From positions 124,001-188,000 of the forward strand of contig CP034120.1 of the NCBI GenBank assembly GCA_003856375.1: a DNA stretch of 64,000 bases. The letters run 5' to 3'. Of this stretch, positions 35,998 to 45,161 are shown one piece after another (positions within the stretch are counted from its first letter, which is position 1; every line of letters begins with the position of its first letter). A program made the translations under genes and the position numbers. A model generated the notes under the pieces. That model made no database searches, had not been told where the DNA came from, and saw only the letters and a list, made by a program, of their open reading frames with translations. This DNA comes from Glaciecola amylolytica. GTDB taxonomy: Bacteria; Bacteroidota; Bacteroidia; Flavobacteriales_D; Crocinitomicaceae.

Positions 35998-37107
35998 ATG
36001 AATTCGTTGAAATTAATTTTGTGGATAGTAATTGCTGCTCTGATGTCTTGTAAAAAAGGTTCATTTGAGGAAGATTCTCATTATTCCATTCAATTGTCGA
36101 AAATCAGAAATGCCTACTTGACTTCCAGAAGTGAGATCTTTAAGCGAAATCATGCAAAGGTTGTGGCTTACTACAATGCGGCGAGTAATTTTTACGGAGT
36201 GACAAGCCAAACCAACTTTGTGACAGCCAAATCATCCTATTTCGATTTGAGGTCATCTTACTTGCTGTTGGGGCCATATCTCTACGGAAACGGACAGTTT
36301 ACACTTCCAGGTGAAGCGGTTTATTCAAGAATAGAATCGTATCCGATCAACCCGGAATATGTGGATTACGTCAATGCAAATCCATCTGCCGGGATTATCA
36401 ATGATGCGGTAAACTATCCGTTCATTACCGAATCGACGGTGAAGAGCTGGGACAATGTGACGGGAACGAATAACCGTTCATGCGGAATGCACGTGCTCGA
36501 ATTCTTGTTGTATGGCGAAGATCTGAGCAATGGGGCTCCGGGAAACAGAATGGTGAGTGATTACGACTTTCTGCGCAGAAGACAGTATTTTTTGTTTGCG
36601 TCCATGGCTCTTCGGAATGATTTTCTGGGACTGCTGGATCAGGAAGATTTAAAAAATGAATTCATGAAGGCCGAACCGACTGCTGTCTTTGATTGCATGA
36701 TGACGGGATTACTGAAATACATCAAAACGGATTTGGCGGATAATTGCATTAAAAGACCTTTGGATGCGCAATCGGAGCAATATGAAATGAGTCGTTTTTC
36801 AGATTTCACCTTGAATGAGTTGTTCGTGAAGGTCGAAGCAATCCGTTTGTTTCTGGATCCGAGATCGCTGTATATCTCGCAGACAGAATTTTTCCTGAAT
36901 GATTTTATCAAAGAAGTCGCTCCGGATGCATACGCTCAGATCATGGAAAAACTTGATGAGATCGAAAACGGTTTGCTGAACATTCCAATGGATTTCGATC
37001 AGGCAATTCTGGACCCGCAATACCGGCAGACATTGAGCAAAATTCATACTGATCTGATGACGGTTCACAGCCTTTTGTCCGGGTTCAAATCACAGGTGTT
37101 GGATTAA
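35998..37107 (+). CDS. Imelysin-family lipoprotein
   Basis: 369 residues with a lipoprotein signal (IVIAALMSCKK, Cys18). The domain is all-helical with the imelysin marks: the G-x-H-x-x-E motif as GMHVLE in CGMHVLEFLLYGE, and SRIESYPINPEYVDY. Imelysin proteins bind iron or haem-related ligands at the bacterial surface and often accompany other iron genes; none are seen beside it. Peptidase activity once proposed for the family is doubtful. The frame starts at the ATG directly at the signal peptide. Confidence 0.88.
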   Translation: MNSLKLILWIVIAALMSCKKGSFEEDSHYSIQLSKIRNAYLTSRSEIFKRNHAKVVAYYNAASNFYGVTSQTNFVTAKSSYFDLRSSYLLLGPYLYGNGQFTLPGEAVYSRIESYPINPEYVDYVNANPSAGIINDAVNYPFITESTVKSWDNVTGTNNRSCGMHVLEFLLYGEDLSNGAPGNRMVSDYDFLRRRQYFLFASMALRNDFLGLLDQEDLKNEFMKAEPTAVFDCMMTGLLKYIKTDLADNCIKRPLDAQSEQYEMSRFSDFTLNELFVKVEAIRLFLDPRSLYISQTEFFLNDFIKEVAPDAYAQIMEKLDEIENGLLNIPMDFDQAILDPQYRQTLSKIHTDLMTVHSLLSGFKSQVLD

Positions 37108-37147
37108 GACTTGTTTTATTTCAGTTAGTTCGAGAACGACAGGAAGC

Positions 37148-37951
37148 CTAAAAATGATAACTCAATCCGGCATTTAGGTTCAAAGAAAAAACATTTTCCC
37201 TTCGCAGGTTGTAGAACAAATTATCCAGTCGATACGGATCATTGTCGTTCGTGTTGATTCGTTTTTCCCGGATTGGAAGCGCAATATTGATCAGCGATTT
37301 GATCCCGAAGTTGAGTGAGAACCTGCTTCCGAGCGGATAACGCATTTGAACACCGTATTGGACAACGATCGATTTGATGAGCGGCCATTTCTTTTCGAGG
37401 TAAAACTTATCCGGCGCAGACCAATAGTTTTCATAAATGCTCTGAGTTCCGAATTCGTTCAAACTGTAATAATATGTTTTGTCGATTGCTTTTGAAAGGG
37501 AAAGTCCCAGACCAATCACATGAGCAAGACCGATGGGGCCGTTTCCCAATTTATTGTAGACTTCCAGTCTCGGCATAAACGTATAGCAATTGACATTGAA
37601 GGGGTTTGCACGAAGCCAGGTGGTATCCGTCACAACGACGTTTGTGGCATTGTTTGAAATGCTGAAATTCTTTGGGCCGATGACCTGTAAGTTTTTGATG
37701 TTTGCTTCAATCCCGAAACCGATTTTTTTGCTTAAAACGCGGATGTAATAAATACTTCCACCTCCGTTCAGCCATTCCTTTTTCTCCACCATTTTTCCAT
37801 TCTCAAACCGGTATTGAGGAAGTTTGGTGTTGAGAATCAGCGGAGAGTTTCCGAAAAGTTCGATTGAGATCAGGTTTTTCTGATTCAGATATCCCGATTG
37901 AGAATAACCCAAAAGGGAAACAAAGCACAAACAGATCAAAAAGATTCTCAT
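37148..37951 (-). CDS. Outer-membrane beta-barrel protein of unknown function
   Basis: 267 residues: signal peptide (LLGYSQSG), then alternating hydrophobic and polar strands ending in LNLNAGLSYHF, a C-terminal aromatic residue typical of outer-membrane barrels. Its start overlaps the stop of the preceding 671-residue protein by four bases (ATGA), so both are co-translated and may act together at the envelope. Confidence 0.65.
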   Translation of the reverse strand: MRIFLICLCFVSLLGYSQSGYLNQKNLISIELFGNSPLILNTKLPQYRFENGKMVEKKEWLNGGGSIYYIRVLSKKIGFGIEANIKNLQVIGPKNFSISNNATNVVVTDTTWLRANPFNVNCYTFMPRLEVYNKLGNGPIGLAHVIGLGLSLSKAIDKTYYYSLNEFGTQSIYENYWSAPDKFYLEKKWPLIKSIVVQYGVQMRYPLGSRFSLNFGIKSLINIALPIREKRINTNDNDPYRLDNLFYNLRRENVFSLNLNAGLSYHF

Positions 37952-39960
37952 AAGCCCGAACTTGTTTTAAAGATAGTCTGAAATGAGTTTTGAATCTTGT
38001 TTTTGATAAATGGTCTCGTCAAAGGGTCGCGGTATTTCGAATTTTCGGCAAAGAGCACTTTCCCGGTTCGTGTTTCTATAATGAACGAAATGAACTGGCA
38101 ATGGTTTCCGCCAAGTACGAGGTCGGTCAGCACAAAAGGAAGCGGAACAATGAACAATCCGGTCAGGTGATAACCCTGGATATTCAGATTGTATTGATTT
38201 TCAAAATGAAAGAGCCCCAATAAGCGTTCGTTTCCATTGGTCGAAAGTGCTTTCATTTGACGGAAGTTCAAAGGAAAAACAGTTCGTTGGTAATTGGTTT
38301 GATTTCGAATTTGCCGGTCAAGCGTGTTGAAAGTGTATCGTAAGTTGTAAAGCTGTGTCAACGCTGTTTTATCCGTTGTGTCAAAGATCAGGGAATTGAT
38401 GTTTACTTCATGATAAATACTATTGTTTTCAACGGTATTGGCCAGTAAACGGGTTTTTTCGTCTGTTTTTTTCTCTTTCAGTTTCTTCTTGTGAAACAGA
38501 AAAGCAGTCGATTCGACCGTCAGCATGCTTTGAGGTTCTTCCGTTTCCGGATAAACGGGCGTCGCCCCGGTAATTAAACTAAGGAATTCCGGATCAGAAA
38601 CCAGATCGCTTAATGCATACGCGTAAAAAGGTGAGTCGATCGGTGTTTTGCTGCTGGCAGAATTAGTGATCAAAACCTCAGAATAGCTTTGCTTGTAAAA
38701 AGAGTTCGGATCAAATTCCTTGCTTTTCCGGATCAGATCAATCAGATAATTCCGGATCAAACCAAGTTCCGGATTACTGGTGTCTTTTGCCAGATCGGTA
38801 ATGATTCTCAATCCCAAAGCCATGGAAGCTGCCTTACCGGAATTTAAACGATAGACTCCAAGATAAAAAACAGAACTGGGAGAATCGTAAAGTCGTTTGA
38901 GAATAACCGTTTTTCGATAGACCGGATAAAGTGATTTTTGCACAATGGTAAGCCAGGAATGAGCTTTGAGTTTTGCAATGAGTCTTTTGTCCAGATTCCG
39001 GGTTTCGAGGATGTATAAATGATAAAGCGCTTCTTCGGGTTTGTTTTCAAGAAGCAGATCTTCCACGTATTGAAAGACGCATAAATTGACGGCTTCTTCA
39101 AAATCCGGATGGGCCAGTTGATATTCAATGCGCGCAGTGCCAATAAAAAGTTTGCTCAATTCTTCTTCCCGCTTTAAAATCTGCATGGAATAATTGCTGA
39201 AAAGTTCCTTTTCCAAACGGTAACTGCTTCTGTCAAAAAGAATGGTAGGAACGGTCATCAGTTCCGAATTGAAATAATTATTCGGAACAACAAGCTGCTC
39301 GATAGGATCGTTTTTCGAACGGAGAATGTTCAAGCCTTCAATCAGAAAGTAAGGATCGAGATTCAGTTGTTCATTCAGTTTCAAAGCGAAGGAATCCGCC
39401 TTGCTTGTTGCCGTCGTGTCGTAATTACTTAGCTGAGACAGGCGCGCGTTCAGATTCAGGTATCGATTCAGTTTGATTGGATTGAGCACCGATTTGTTTT
39501 TCAGGTGATAGAGCTGTGTGGCAATCAAAAAATAGAGTTGTTCCACTTTGTTTGCCCTTGCGATCAACGCAGTGGAAACATAAATTTTCGAATGATGATC
39601 ATTGAGAATACTCACCAAACTGGATTTGAAGGGGTAGATTTCAGTATTTTGATTGAGCTCCGGATCTTGTTTGAGCAAATCGCGAAGTAGCCCGGAGCAA
39701 AATGCATGAACTTCTTCTCCGTAAACCAATCGTCCGTTGGATGCCAGGCTTTCAAAAACGGACTGGATTTCATCCGGAGTACTTTTTCCGGTTGTGAGGT
39801 AAGGAGTCTGCGAATTGTCGAACTTCATGAAGGAACAATTCTGTTGAATGAAATCGGGAATTTCACCCTTCGACTGAAGAGGAATCCGGTTTTCGTATGA
39901 AACCTGCGCATATCCGAAAGTTGCATTCAGTATGAGAACAATACAGACGAAAAGTTTCAT
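37948..39960 (-). CDS. Exported M48-like protein lacking the zinc motif
   Basis: 670 residues from ATG at 39960 (MKLFVCIVLIL); the frame extends eight codons further up. Signal peptide ends GYAQV. Residues 120-160 (HHSKIYVSTALIARANKVEQ, then LYFLIATQLYHLKNKS) have the spacing and flavour of M48 peptidases, whose matching block reads strand, LLA/R-x-N/E-x-x-EQLA-x-VLAHEIAH; here the HExxH is replaced by T-Q-L-Y-H, so the catalytic Glu and the first His are gone. The rest is helical. A pseudo-enzyme or scaffold role is inference. It is coupled to the barrel protein downstream. Confidence 0.5.
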   Translation of the reverse strand: MKLFVCIVLILNATFGYAQVSYENRIPLQSKGEIPDFIQQNCSFMKFDNSQTPYLTTGKSTPDEIQSVFESLASNGRLVYGEEVHAFCSGLLRDLLKQDPELNQNTEIYPFKSSLVSILNDHHSKIYVSTALIARANKVEQLYFLIATQLYHLKNKSVLNPIKLNRYLNLNARLSQLSNYDTTATSKADSFALKLNEQLNLDPYFLIEGLNILRSKNDPIEQLVVPNNYFNSELMTVPTILFDRSSYRLEKELFSNYSMQILKREEELSKLFIGTARIEYQLAHPDFEEAVNLCVFQYVEDLLLENKPEEALYHLYILETRNLDKRLIAKLKAHSWLTIVQKSLYPVYRKTVILKRLYDSPSSVFYLGVYRLNSGKAASMALGLRIITDLAKDTSNPELGLIRNYLIDLIRKSKEFDPNSFYKQSYSEVLITNSASSKTPIDSPFYAYALSDLVSDPEFLSLITGATPVYPETEEPQSMLTVESTAFLFHKKKLKEKKTDEKTRLLANTVENNSIYHEVNINSLIFDTTDKTALTQLYNLRYTFNTLDRQIRNQTNYQRTVFPLNFRQMKALSTNGNERLLGLFHFENQYNLNIQGYHLTGLFIVPLPFVLTDLVLGGNHCQFISFIIETRTGKVLFAENSKYRDPLTRPFIKNKIQNSFQTIFKTSSGL

Positions 39961-39984
39961 TCGTTTTGAAAGGTTTATATACAA

Positions 39985-40020
39985 AAATAAGCGGGTTCAT
40001 GTAAATGTAACCCGCTTATC
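39985..40020 (-). terminator. Terminator of guaB
   Basis: On the minus strand GATAAGCGGGTT, an eleven-base loop, AACCCGCTTAT and then TTTTGT. It sits 27 bases after the guaB stop and directly in front of the next gene's start, so that gene needs its own promoter inside or after it. Confidence 0.85.
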
Positions 40021-40046
40021 AGAATAAACTTGAAATCAAGTCGAAA

Positions 40047-41519
40047 TTATTTTAAGCTATAGTTCGGAGCTTCTCTTGTAATCGTAACATCGTGAGGATG
40101 TGATTCCCGCATTCCTGCAGATGTGATTCGAACGAATTCTGCACCTTGCAACTTGTCGATAGAGCCGGCACCACAGTATCCCATTCCTGCTCTCAAACCA
40201 CCAACGATCTGGTAAACCACTTCGTATAAGTTTCCTTTGTATGGAACACGTCCTGAAATTCCTTCCGGAACCAGTTTTTTGATATCATCTTCTGCATCCT
40301 GGAAATAACGGTCTTTCGAACCTTTTTGCATGGCTTCCAAAGATCCCATTCCACGGTAAGATTTGAATTTTCTTCCTTCGTAGATAATCGTCTCACCCGG
40401 AGATTCTTCTACTCCGGCAAACATCGAACCGATCATCACCACATCAGCACCGGCAGCAATTGCTTTTACAATGTCTCCCGTATAACGGATTCCACCATCA
40501 GCAATTACCGGAACACCTGTTCCTTCCAAAGCAAGGGCTACATCATTAATAGCAGTTAATTGCGGAACTCCAACTCCTGCAATGACTCTCGTCGTACAAA
40601 TCGAACCAGGTCCGATTCCTACTTTCACTGCATCTGCACCGGCATCTGCCAGGTATTTAGCAGCTGCAGCTGTTGCGATATTTCCTACAATGACTTCCAG
40701 AGAAGGATATTTTGCTTTTACTTCTTTCAATTTAACGACAACACCTTCCGTGTGTCCGTGAGCCGTATCAATTACGATTGCGTCTACACCGGCTTCAACC
40801 AAAGCCTGAACTCGTTCGATCGTATCGTGGGTTACTCCGACTGCAGCTGCAACACGAAGTCTTCCATATTGATCCTTGCAAGAACTCGGATGAGTTTTTA
40901 CTTTGATAATATCACGGTAAGTGATCAATCCGATCAAAGTATTTTCTCCGTCAACAACCGGTAATTTTTCAATTTTATTTTCCTGAAGGATATCTTCTGC
41001 TGTCGCAAGACTTGTTCCGTCTTTTGTCGTAACCAGATTTTCAGTCGTCATGATTTCACGAACAGGGCGCGAGTGGTTCTTCTCGAAGCGCAAATCACGG
41101 TTGGTGATAATTCCTTTTAGCTTTCTATTTTCGTCAACTACCGGAATTCCACCAATTTTATACTCAGCCATTAAGCTAAGCGCGTCATTTACAAGTGCAT
41201 GTTCGGACAAAGTCACCGGATCTAAAATCATTCCGCTTTCGGAACGCTTTACTTTTTTTACTTCTAAGGCCTGATCGGCAATGGTCATGTTTTTGTGAAT
41301 CACACCAATTCCGCCTTGCTGAGCAAGTGCAATTGCAAGACTGGCTTCCGTAACGGTATCCATTGCTGCAGAAACAATTGGGGTGTTTACCTCAATGTTA
41401 CGGGTGAGTTTGCTTTTTAACTGAACGTCGCGTGGGAGAACCTGTGAAAATGCTGGGACTAAGAGTACATCGTCGTATGTGAGACCTTCTCTAACTGAAT
41501 TAAGATTGGACAGTGCCAT
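40047..41519 (-). CDS. guaB: Inosine-5'-monophosphate dehydrogenase
   Basis: IMPDH oxidises IMP to XMP with NAD, the committing step of GTP synthesis. 490 residues: TIM-barrel halves around a pair of CBS domains (about 95-210), the catalytic loop [17 protein letters not shown] with C308, and the flap ([14 protein letters not shown]). I place the start at ATG 41519 ([12 protein letters not shown]), not at the upstream in-frame ATG 41552. A good promoter (TTTG-N18-TACTTTTG at 41550-41579) would start the message near 41543, below the upstream ATG, and the extra 11 residues are not family-like. Confidence 0.97.
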   Translation of the reverse strand: MALSNLNSVREGLTYDDVLLVPAFSQVLPRDVQLKSKLTRNIEVNTPIVSAAMDTVTEASLAIALAQQGGIGVIHKNMTIADQALEVKKVKRSESGMILDPVTLSEHALVNDALSLMAEYKIGGIPVVDENRKLKGIITNRDLRFEKNHSRPVREIMTTENLVTTKDGTSLATAEDILQENKIEKLPVVDGENTLIGLITYRDIIKVKTHPSSCKDQYGRLRVAAAVGVTHDTIERVQALVEAGVDAIVIDTAHGHTEGVVVKLKEVKAKYPSLEVIVGNIATAAAAKYLADAGADAVKVGIGPGSICTTRVIAGVGVPQLTAINDVALALEGTGVPVIADGGIRYTGDIVKAIAAGADVVMIGSMFAGVEESPGETIIYEGRKFKSYRGMGSLEAMQKGSKDRYFQDAEDDIKKLVPEGISGRVPYKGNLYEVVYQIVGGLRAGMGYCGAGSIDKLQGAEFVRITSAGMRESHPHDVTITREAPNYSLK

Positions 41520-41549
41520 GAGTGAACCTATTTTTGAAATAAATTCTCG

Positions 41550-41579
41550 CAAAAGTAATTATTTTCGCGCAGAAACAAA
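41550..41579 (-). promoter_or_regulatory. Bacteroidota sigma promoter of guaB
   Basis: On the minus strand TTTG (41576-41579), 18 bases, TACTTTTG (41550-41557), a perfect -7 match. Predicted start near 41543, 24 bases before the chosen guaB ATG. Confidence 0.75.
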
Positions 41580-41685
41580 TCGGTTTAGTTAAAGTTTCTG
41601 TTAACTTTTTTGCTTTTTCTTGATAATTATTGTTAAACAAGCGAAAAGCCTTCTGAGATTATTCAAAATTCCGTATTCTTGTAAC

Positions 41686-42318
41686 ATGAATAATTGGTTG
41701 AAATACGGACTTATAGGAATGATTCTGGCGATCTCTTTGAATGCAAATTCTCAAAGCCCGAACAGATTGATTCAATTGTCGGGCGTAGTTGTTTCTTCGG
41801 ATAGTTTACGGGAAATGCCTTACGCAGCGGTTTACAATAAAACAGTAAAAAGAGGAACAATTGCCGATATCTACGGTTTCTTCTCCCTGGTTGTGCAGCC
41901 GGGCGATACTATTATGTTCAAGTATTACGGTCATAAACCATCTTCCTACATTGTTCCTGACAGTTTAAGAGAAGATCGTTATTCGATTATTCACATGATG
42001 ACGATTGATACTATTCAGCTGAAAGAAGTTGTTGTCTATCCATGGCCGTCGAAAGAGGCATTTGCTCAGGCTTTTGTCGAGATGGATCCTTATGAGGACG
42101 CGATGTTGAGAGCTCAAAAACAACTATCCGGAAAATCTCTGGCTACAATTGCTTCGATGGTTTCAAGCGATGCGTCGCTTTCTTTCGGAAATGTTGTGAA
42201 TCAAAACAATACGAAGCTGTATACGATGGGGCAATCTCCTGTAAACAACCTGTTGAATCCGTTTGCATGGGCGACGTTCCTGCAGAAATGGAGATCCGGG
42301 GAGTTGCAGCGGCAGTAG
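41686..42318 (+). CDS. Exported protein with carboxypeptidase-regulatory-like domain
   Basis: 210 residues from ATG at 41686 (MNNWLKYGLIGMIL). Signal peptide ends NANSQS. Residues 25-110 form a CarboxypepD_reg-like beta sandwich (IQLSGVVVSSDSLREMPYAAV, IADIYGFFSLVVQPGD, FKYYGHKPSSYIV), the domain usually found in front of TonB-dependent SusC-type transporters; here it stands without a plug or barrel. The remaining 100 residues have no known domain. The frame extends 22 codons upstream, but the signal peptide fixes this start. Confidence 0.75.
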   Translation: MNNWLKYGLIGMILAISLNANSQSPNRLIQLSGVVVSSDSLREMPYAAVYNKTVKRGTIADIYGFFSLVVQPGDTIMFKYYGHKPSSYIVPDSLREDRYSIIHMMTIDTIQLKEVVVYPWPSKEAFAQAFVEMDPYEDAMLRAQKQLSGKSLATIASMVSSDASLSFGNVVNQNNTKLYTMGQSPVNNLLNPFAWATFLQKWRSGELQRQ

Positions 42319-42466
42319 AACCTGAGAAGGGTTAAAATCGAAGGAGTATCTGTGTGTGTTTCTCTGTTTGGTTGCATCCCAATAGCTATCGAGATATTGC
42401 GAACAACTCATTATTTATAAGGGATTCGGAGCTGTTTTTGAATGAGAAATCTGACTCAAAAACCAA

Positions 42467-43777
42467 TCAATTCTTGACATTTAATGCCTTCTTGTATCGT
42501 TCCAACACACGTTCTCTTGCCCATTTGTGATCTACAATCGGTTTCGGATAAGCTTCCGTATCAAATTCAGGAATCCATTTGCGGATATATTTAAATTCAG
42601 GATCAAATTTCTCCTGCTGACTGGTCGGATTAAAAATGCGAAAATAAGGAGCAGCGTCCACGCCGCATCCTGCAGCCCATTGCCATCCACCCACATTGCT
42701 TGCCAATTCGAAATCCAGTAATTTTTCTGCAAAATACCGTTCTCCCAAACGCCAGTCGTGGAGCAGATGTTTGCATAAGAAACTTGCAACGACCATGCGA
42801 ACGCGATTATGCATGTGTCCGGTTTCGTTGAGTTCCCGCATTCCGGCATCAACCAAAGGATATCCGGTTTTACCTTCACACCAGGCTTTGAACAGTTCTT
42901 CGTCAAATTCCCATTCGATACGATCGTATTCGCTTCTGAAAGCGCTGTGAACCGTTCGCGGATACCAATACAGAATCATCTGATAAAAATCTCTCCAGAT
43001 CAATTCGTTCAGATACTTTTCGTTGGATAACAAAGCGGCCTTTACCAAAGCTCTGATGGAAATCGTTCCGAAACGCAGGTGAAGACTTAATCTGGAAGTT
43101 CCGTTTATAGAAGGAATGTCTCTGGTGTTTTGGTAATCCTGAATAATGTTTGCCGGAATCTGTGAAGCAGGAAAGTCCTGAGTTTGAGTTTCGCTGAAAC
43201 CAAGTTCCTGTAAGCCCGGAATAGAGGAGGTTTTGTTTCCTTTGGAGAATCGTTCGAAATATTTTTCTACCGGATAAGATTTCAGGTAGAAATCGTTCAG
43301 AGTTTCTTTCCAGCGTTTCATGTAAGGCGTGTAAACACTGTACGGATTTCCATCCGGTTTCACCACTTCTTCTTTTTCAAAAATAACCTGATCTTTTGAG
43401 CCGGAAAAAATGCAGTCTAAGTCCTTGAGTTTTTCAAAGACGTATTTATCGCGTGCAATGGCATCCGGCTCGTAATCCCTGTTGCAAAATACTTTTTTGA
43501 TACCATGTTCTTTTACCAGATCGGGAATCAATGTTGTTGGATCTCCATGAAACACCCATAGTGAAACTCCGATTTTGGAATACTCATCCTGAAGTTTTTG
43601 GATGGTCTGATAAATGAATAAAACCCGCTGATCGCTTTGAGGTAAATGGTTTAGAATCGTGGTGTCAAATATGAAAATCGGTTGAATATTTTTACCGTCT
43701 TTCAATGCTTTGAAGAGTCCTGCATTGTCTGAAATCCGCAAATCCCTGCGATGCCAAAATAGTGTCAATTGTTCCAT
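42467..43777 (-). CDS. phrB: Deoxyribodipyrimidine photolyase (class I type)
   Basis: 436 residues. N-terminal Rossmann-like antenna domain (LFWHRRDLRISDNAGL), C-terminal FAD domain with LIWRDFYQMIL, GYPLVDAGMRELNETGHMHNR and GGWQWAAGCGVDAAPYFRIF. The residue facing flavin N5, Asn378 in E. coli PhrB (numbering from memory), appears conserved as the Asn of SNVGGWQW, which favours DNA repair of cyclobutane dimers over a cryptochrome role. It is the distal gene of a minus-strand run that begins with the carotenoid operon, so two light-protection functions are neighbours; gaps of 60-80 bases leave open whether they share a message. Confidence 0.92.
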   Translation of the reverse strand: MEQLTLFWHRRDLRISDNAGLFKALKDGKNIQPIFIFDTTILNHLPQSDQRVLFIYQTIQKLQDEYSKIGVSLWVFHGDPTTLIPDLVKEHGIKKVFCNRDYEPDAIARDKYVFEKLKDLDCIFSGSKDQVIFEKEEVVKPDGNPYSVYTPYMKRWKETLNDFYLKSYPVEKYFERFSKGNKTSSIPGLQELGFSETQTQDFPASQIPANIIQDYQNTRDIPSINGTSRLSLHLRFGTISIRALVKAALLSNEKYLNELIWRDFYQMILYWYPRTVHSAFRSEYDRIEWEFDEELFKAWCEGKTGYPLVDAGMRELNETGHMHNRVRMVVASFLCKHLLHDWRLGERYFAEKLLDFELASNVGGWQWAAGCGVDAAPYFRIFNPTSQQEKFDPEFKYIRKWIPEFDTEAYPKPIVDHKWARERVLERYKKALNVKN

Positions 43778-43853
43778 CAGAGATTTTTATTGAGGGAATA
43801 GTTCAAATGCTTCTTGATTAAGCAACTTCAAACGTTCAATTATTTTGAACCTG

Positions 43854-44174
43854 TTAGTACCAGGAATGAACAATTCCCATGACAGCAACAAGAACACCTA
43901 AAATAGTTCCGATCAATGTCATTCGGGTTCTTTTTTTGAGGTACACCATGGAGCAGAACAAAACGGAAAAAACTCCGACGATAATGCTTAGTGTACTGAT
44001 AAAGAAGAGTTGCGTCTCGTAATTTTGACGAAGCGTAATGGTGAATTCATTCACACGGATTTCGTCGCTGCTGTTCAAATCAGTCAGAAAGGGAATGACT
44101 GCAAATTGGTTGTAGCAAACCAAAAGCAAACCGATAATACTGATTACAAAGCCAATTGCCGAAAGCGCTCTCAT
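43854..44174 (-). CDS. Small inner-membrane protein, three membrane segments
   Basis: 106 residues with hydrophobic spans at about 5-25 (IGFVISIIGLLLVCY), 55-78 (LFFISTLSIIVGVFSVLFCSM) and 84-103 (MTLIGTILGVLVAVMGIV), and a polar loop between the first two. No family recognised. It lies between the pterin synthase-like gene (61-base gap) and the photolyase (76-base gap). Confidence 0.65.
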   Translation of the reverse strand: MRALSAIGFVISIIGLLLVCYNQFAVIPFLTDLNSSDEIRVNEFTITLRQNYETQLFFISTLSIIVGVFSVLFCSMVYLKKRTRMTLIGTILGVLVAVMGIVHSWY

Positions 44175-44235
44175 GATCTATTTGTATTTAACAAAAGTAA
44201 CAAAGATTCAAAATTCCCTGTTATGAATTCAATTT

Positions 44236-44640
44236 TTAGTTCCCGTCGTATTCGACGCCATTTTTGGGAGTTTCCCATAAACGAACTTTTAGTTGCAAGT
44301 GCGACGGCAGGTTTTCACGAAGAATATTCCAGCAAACAAGCGCAATATTTTCTGCAGAAGGAATCAGATCTTTGAATTCCGGACAGTCCAGATTCAGATT
44401 CCGATGATCGAAACGTTCAATAATTTCCAGTTTGATTGTTTCCGAAAGTTTTTTCATGTCCAGTACATAACCGGTTTCAGGATTGATCGGACCGTCTAAT
44501 TCCACTTCCAGTTTGTAGTTGTGTCCGTGGAAATTGGGATTGTTGCATTTCCCGAAAACACGGTTATTCGTTTCATCGTCCCATTTCGGATTGAAAAGGC
44601 GGTGAGCTGCATTGAATTGTTCTACACGAAAGATTTTCAT
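44236..44640 (-). CDS. 6-pyruvoyl-tetrahydropterin synthase / QueD family protein
   Basis: 134 residues with the zinc histidines of the family: FNAAHRL, and HGHNY preceded by the catalytic-site CNNPNF. Acid/base residues are suggested by ERFDHRNLN and by ENIALVCWNIL. In most bacteria such genes act in queuosine synthesis (6-carboxytetrahydropterin synthase, QueD); the CNNPNFHGHNY form also occurs in PTPS of pterin cofactor pathways, so the exact reaction is open. The start overlaps the idi stop by four bases (ATGA). Another queuosine gene, queA, lies 10 kb to the right. Confidence 0.85.
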   Translation of the reverse strand: MKIFRVEQFNAAHRLFNPKWDDETNNRVFGKCNNPNFHGHNYKLEVELDGPINPETGYVLDMKKLSETIKLEIIERFDHRNLNLDCPEFKDLIPSAENIALVCWNILRENLPSHLQLKVRLWETPKNGVEYDGN

Positions 44641-45158
44641 GGGAAAAGGATTTCTTCGATGTTTTGTTTGTAATCGGCAATAAGTATCTGAAGCCAGGCT
44701 GTGTAACGTTCCGGACGAGCCGTAATGTCTGCTGTCAGTTCATTCCAGTCGATCCACTTGTAATCCATTACCTCATCCGGATTGGGATAAACAGCTCCCT
44801 GATAGGAACCAAACAGGACGTGATCCAATTCATGTTCAATCAAACCGGAATCCAGTTGGGTGTGGTAGATGAAGTGGAAAGAAGGTTTTAAAGGACAATC
44901 AATTCCCATTTCTTCCTTCAAGCGACGGCTTCCTGCATCTGTCAATGATTCGTTCAGTCGCGGATGAGAACAGCAGGTGTTCGTCCACAAACCACTTGAA
45001 TGGTATTTGTTTAGACTGCGTTGTTGCAGAAGGATTTTGCCTTCATGATGAATGAAAACGGAAAAAGCCCGGTGCAATACACCTTTCTGATGCGCTTCCA
45101 TTTTTTCCATAGAACCAAGCACCTCATCCTGTTCATTTACCAAAATAACTGTTTCCAA
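44637..45158 (-). CDS. idi: Isopentenyl-diphosphate delta-isomerase, type 1
   Basis: 173-residue Nudix protein that interconverts isopentenyl and dimethylallyl diphosphate. The type 1 signature TNTCCSHP holds the catalytic Cys region; the Nudix-like block is SRRLKEEMGID; EHELDHVLFG gives the catalytic Glu region. It starts three bases after crtB and overlaps the following pterin gene, so its supply of C5 units is co-expressed with carotenoid synthesis. Confidence 0.95.
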   Translation of the reverse strand: METVILVNEQDEVLGSMEKMEAHQKGVLHRAFSVFIHHEGKILLQQRSLNKYHSSGLWTNTCCSHPRLNESLTDAGSRRLKEEMGIDCPLKPSFHFIYHTQLDSGLIEHELDHVLFGSYQGAVYPNPDEVMDYKWIDWNELTADITARPERYTAWLQILIADYKQNIEEILFP

Positions 45159-45161
45159 ATC

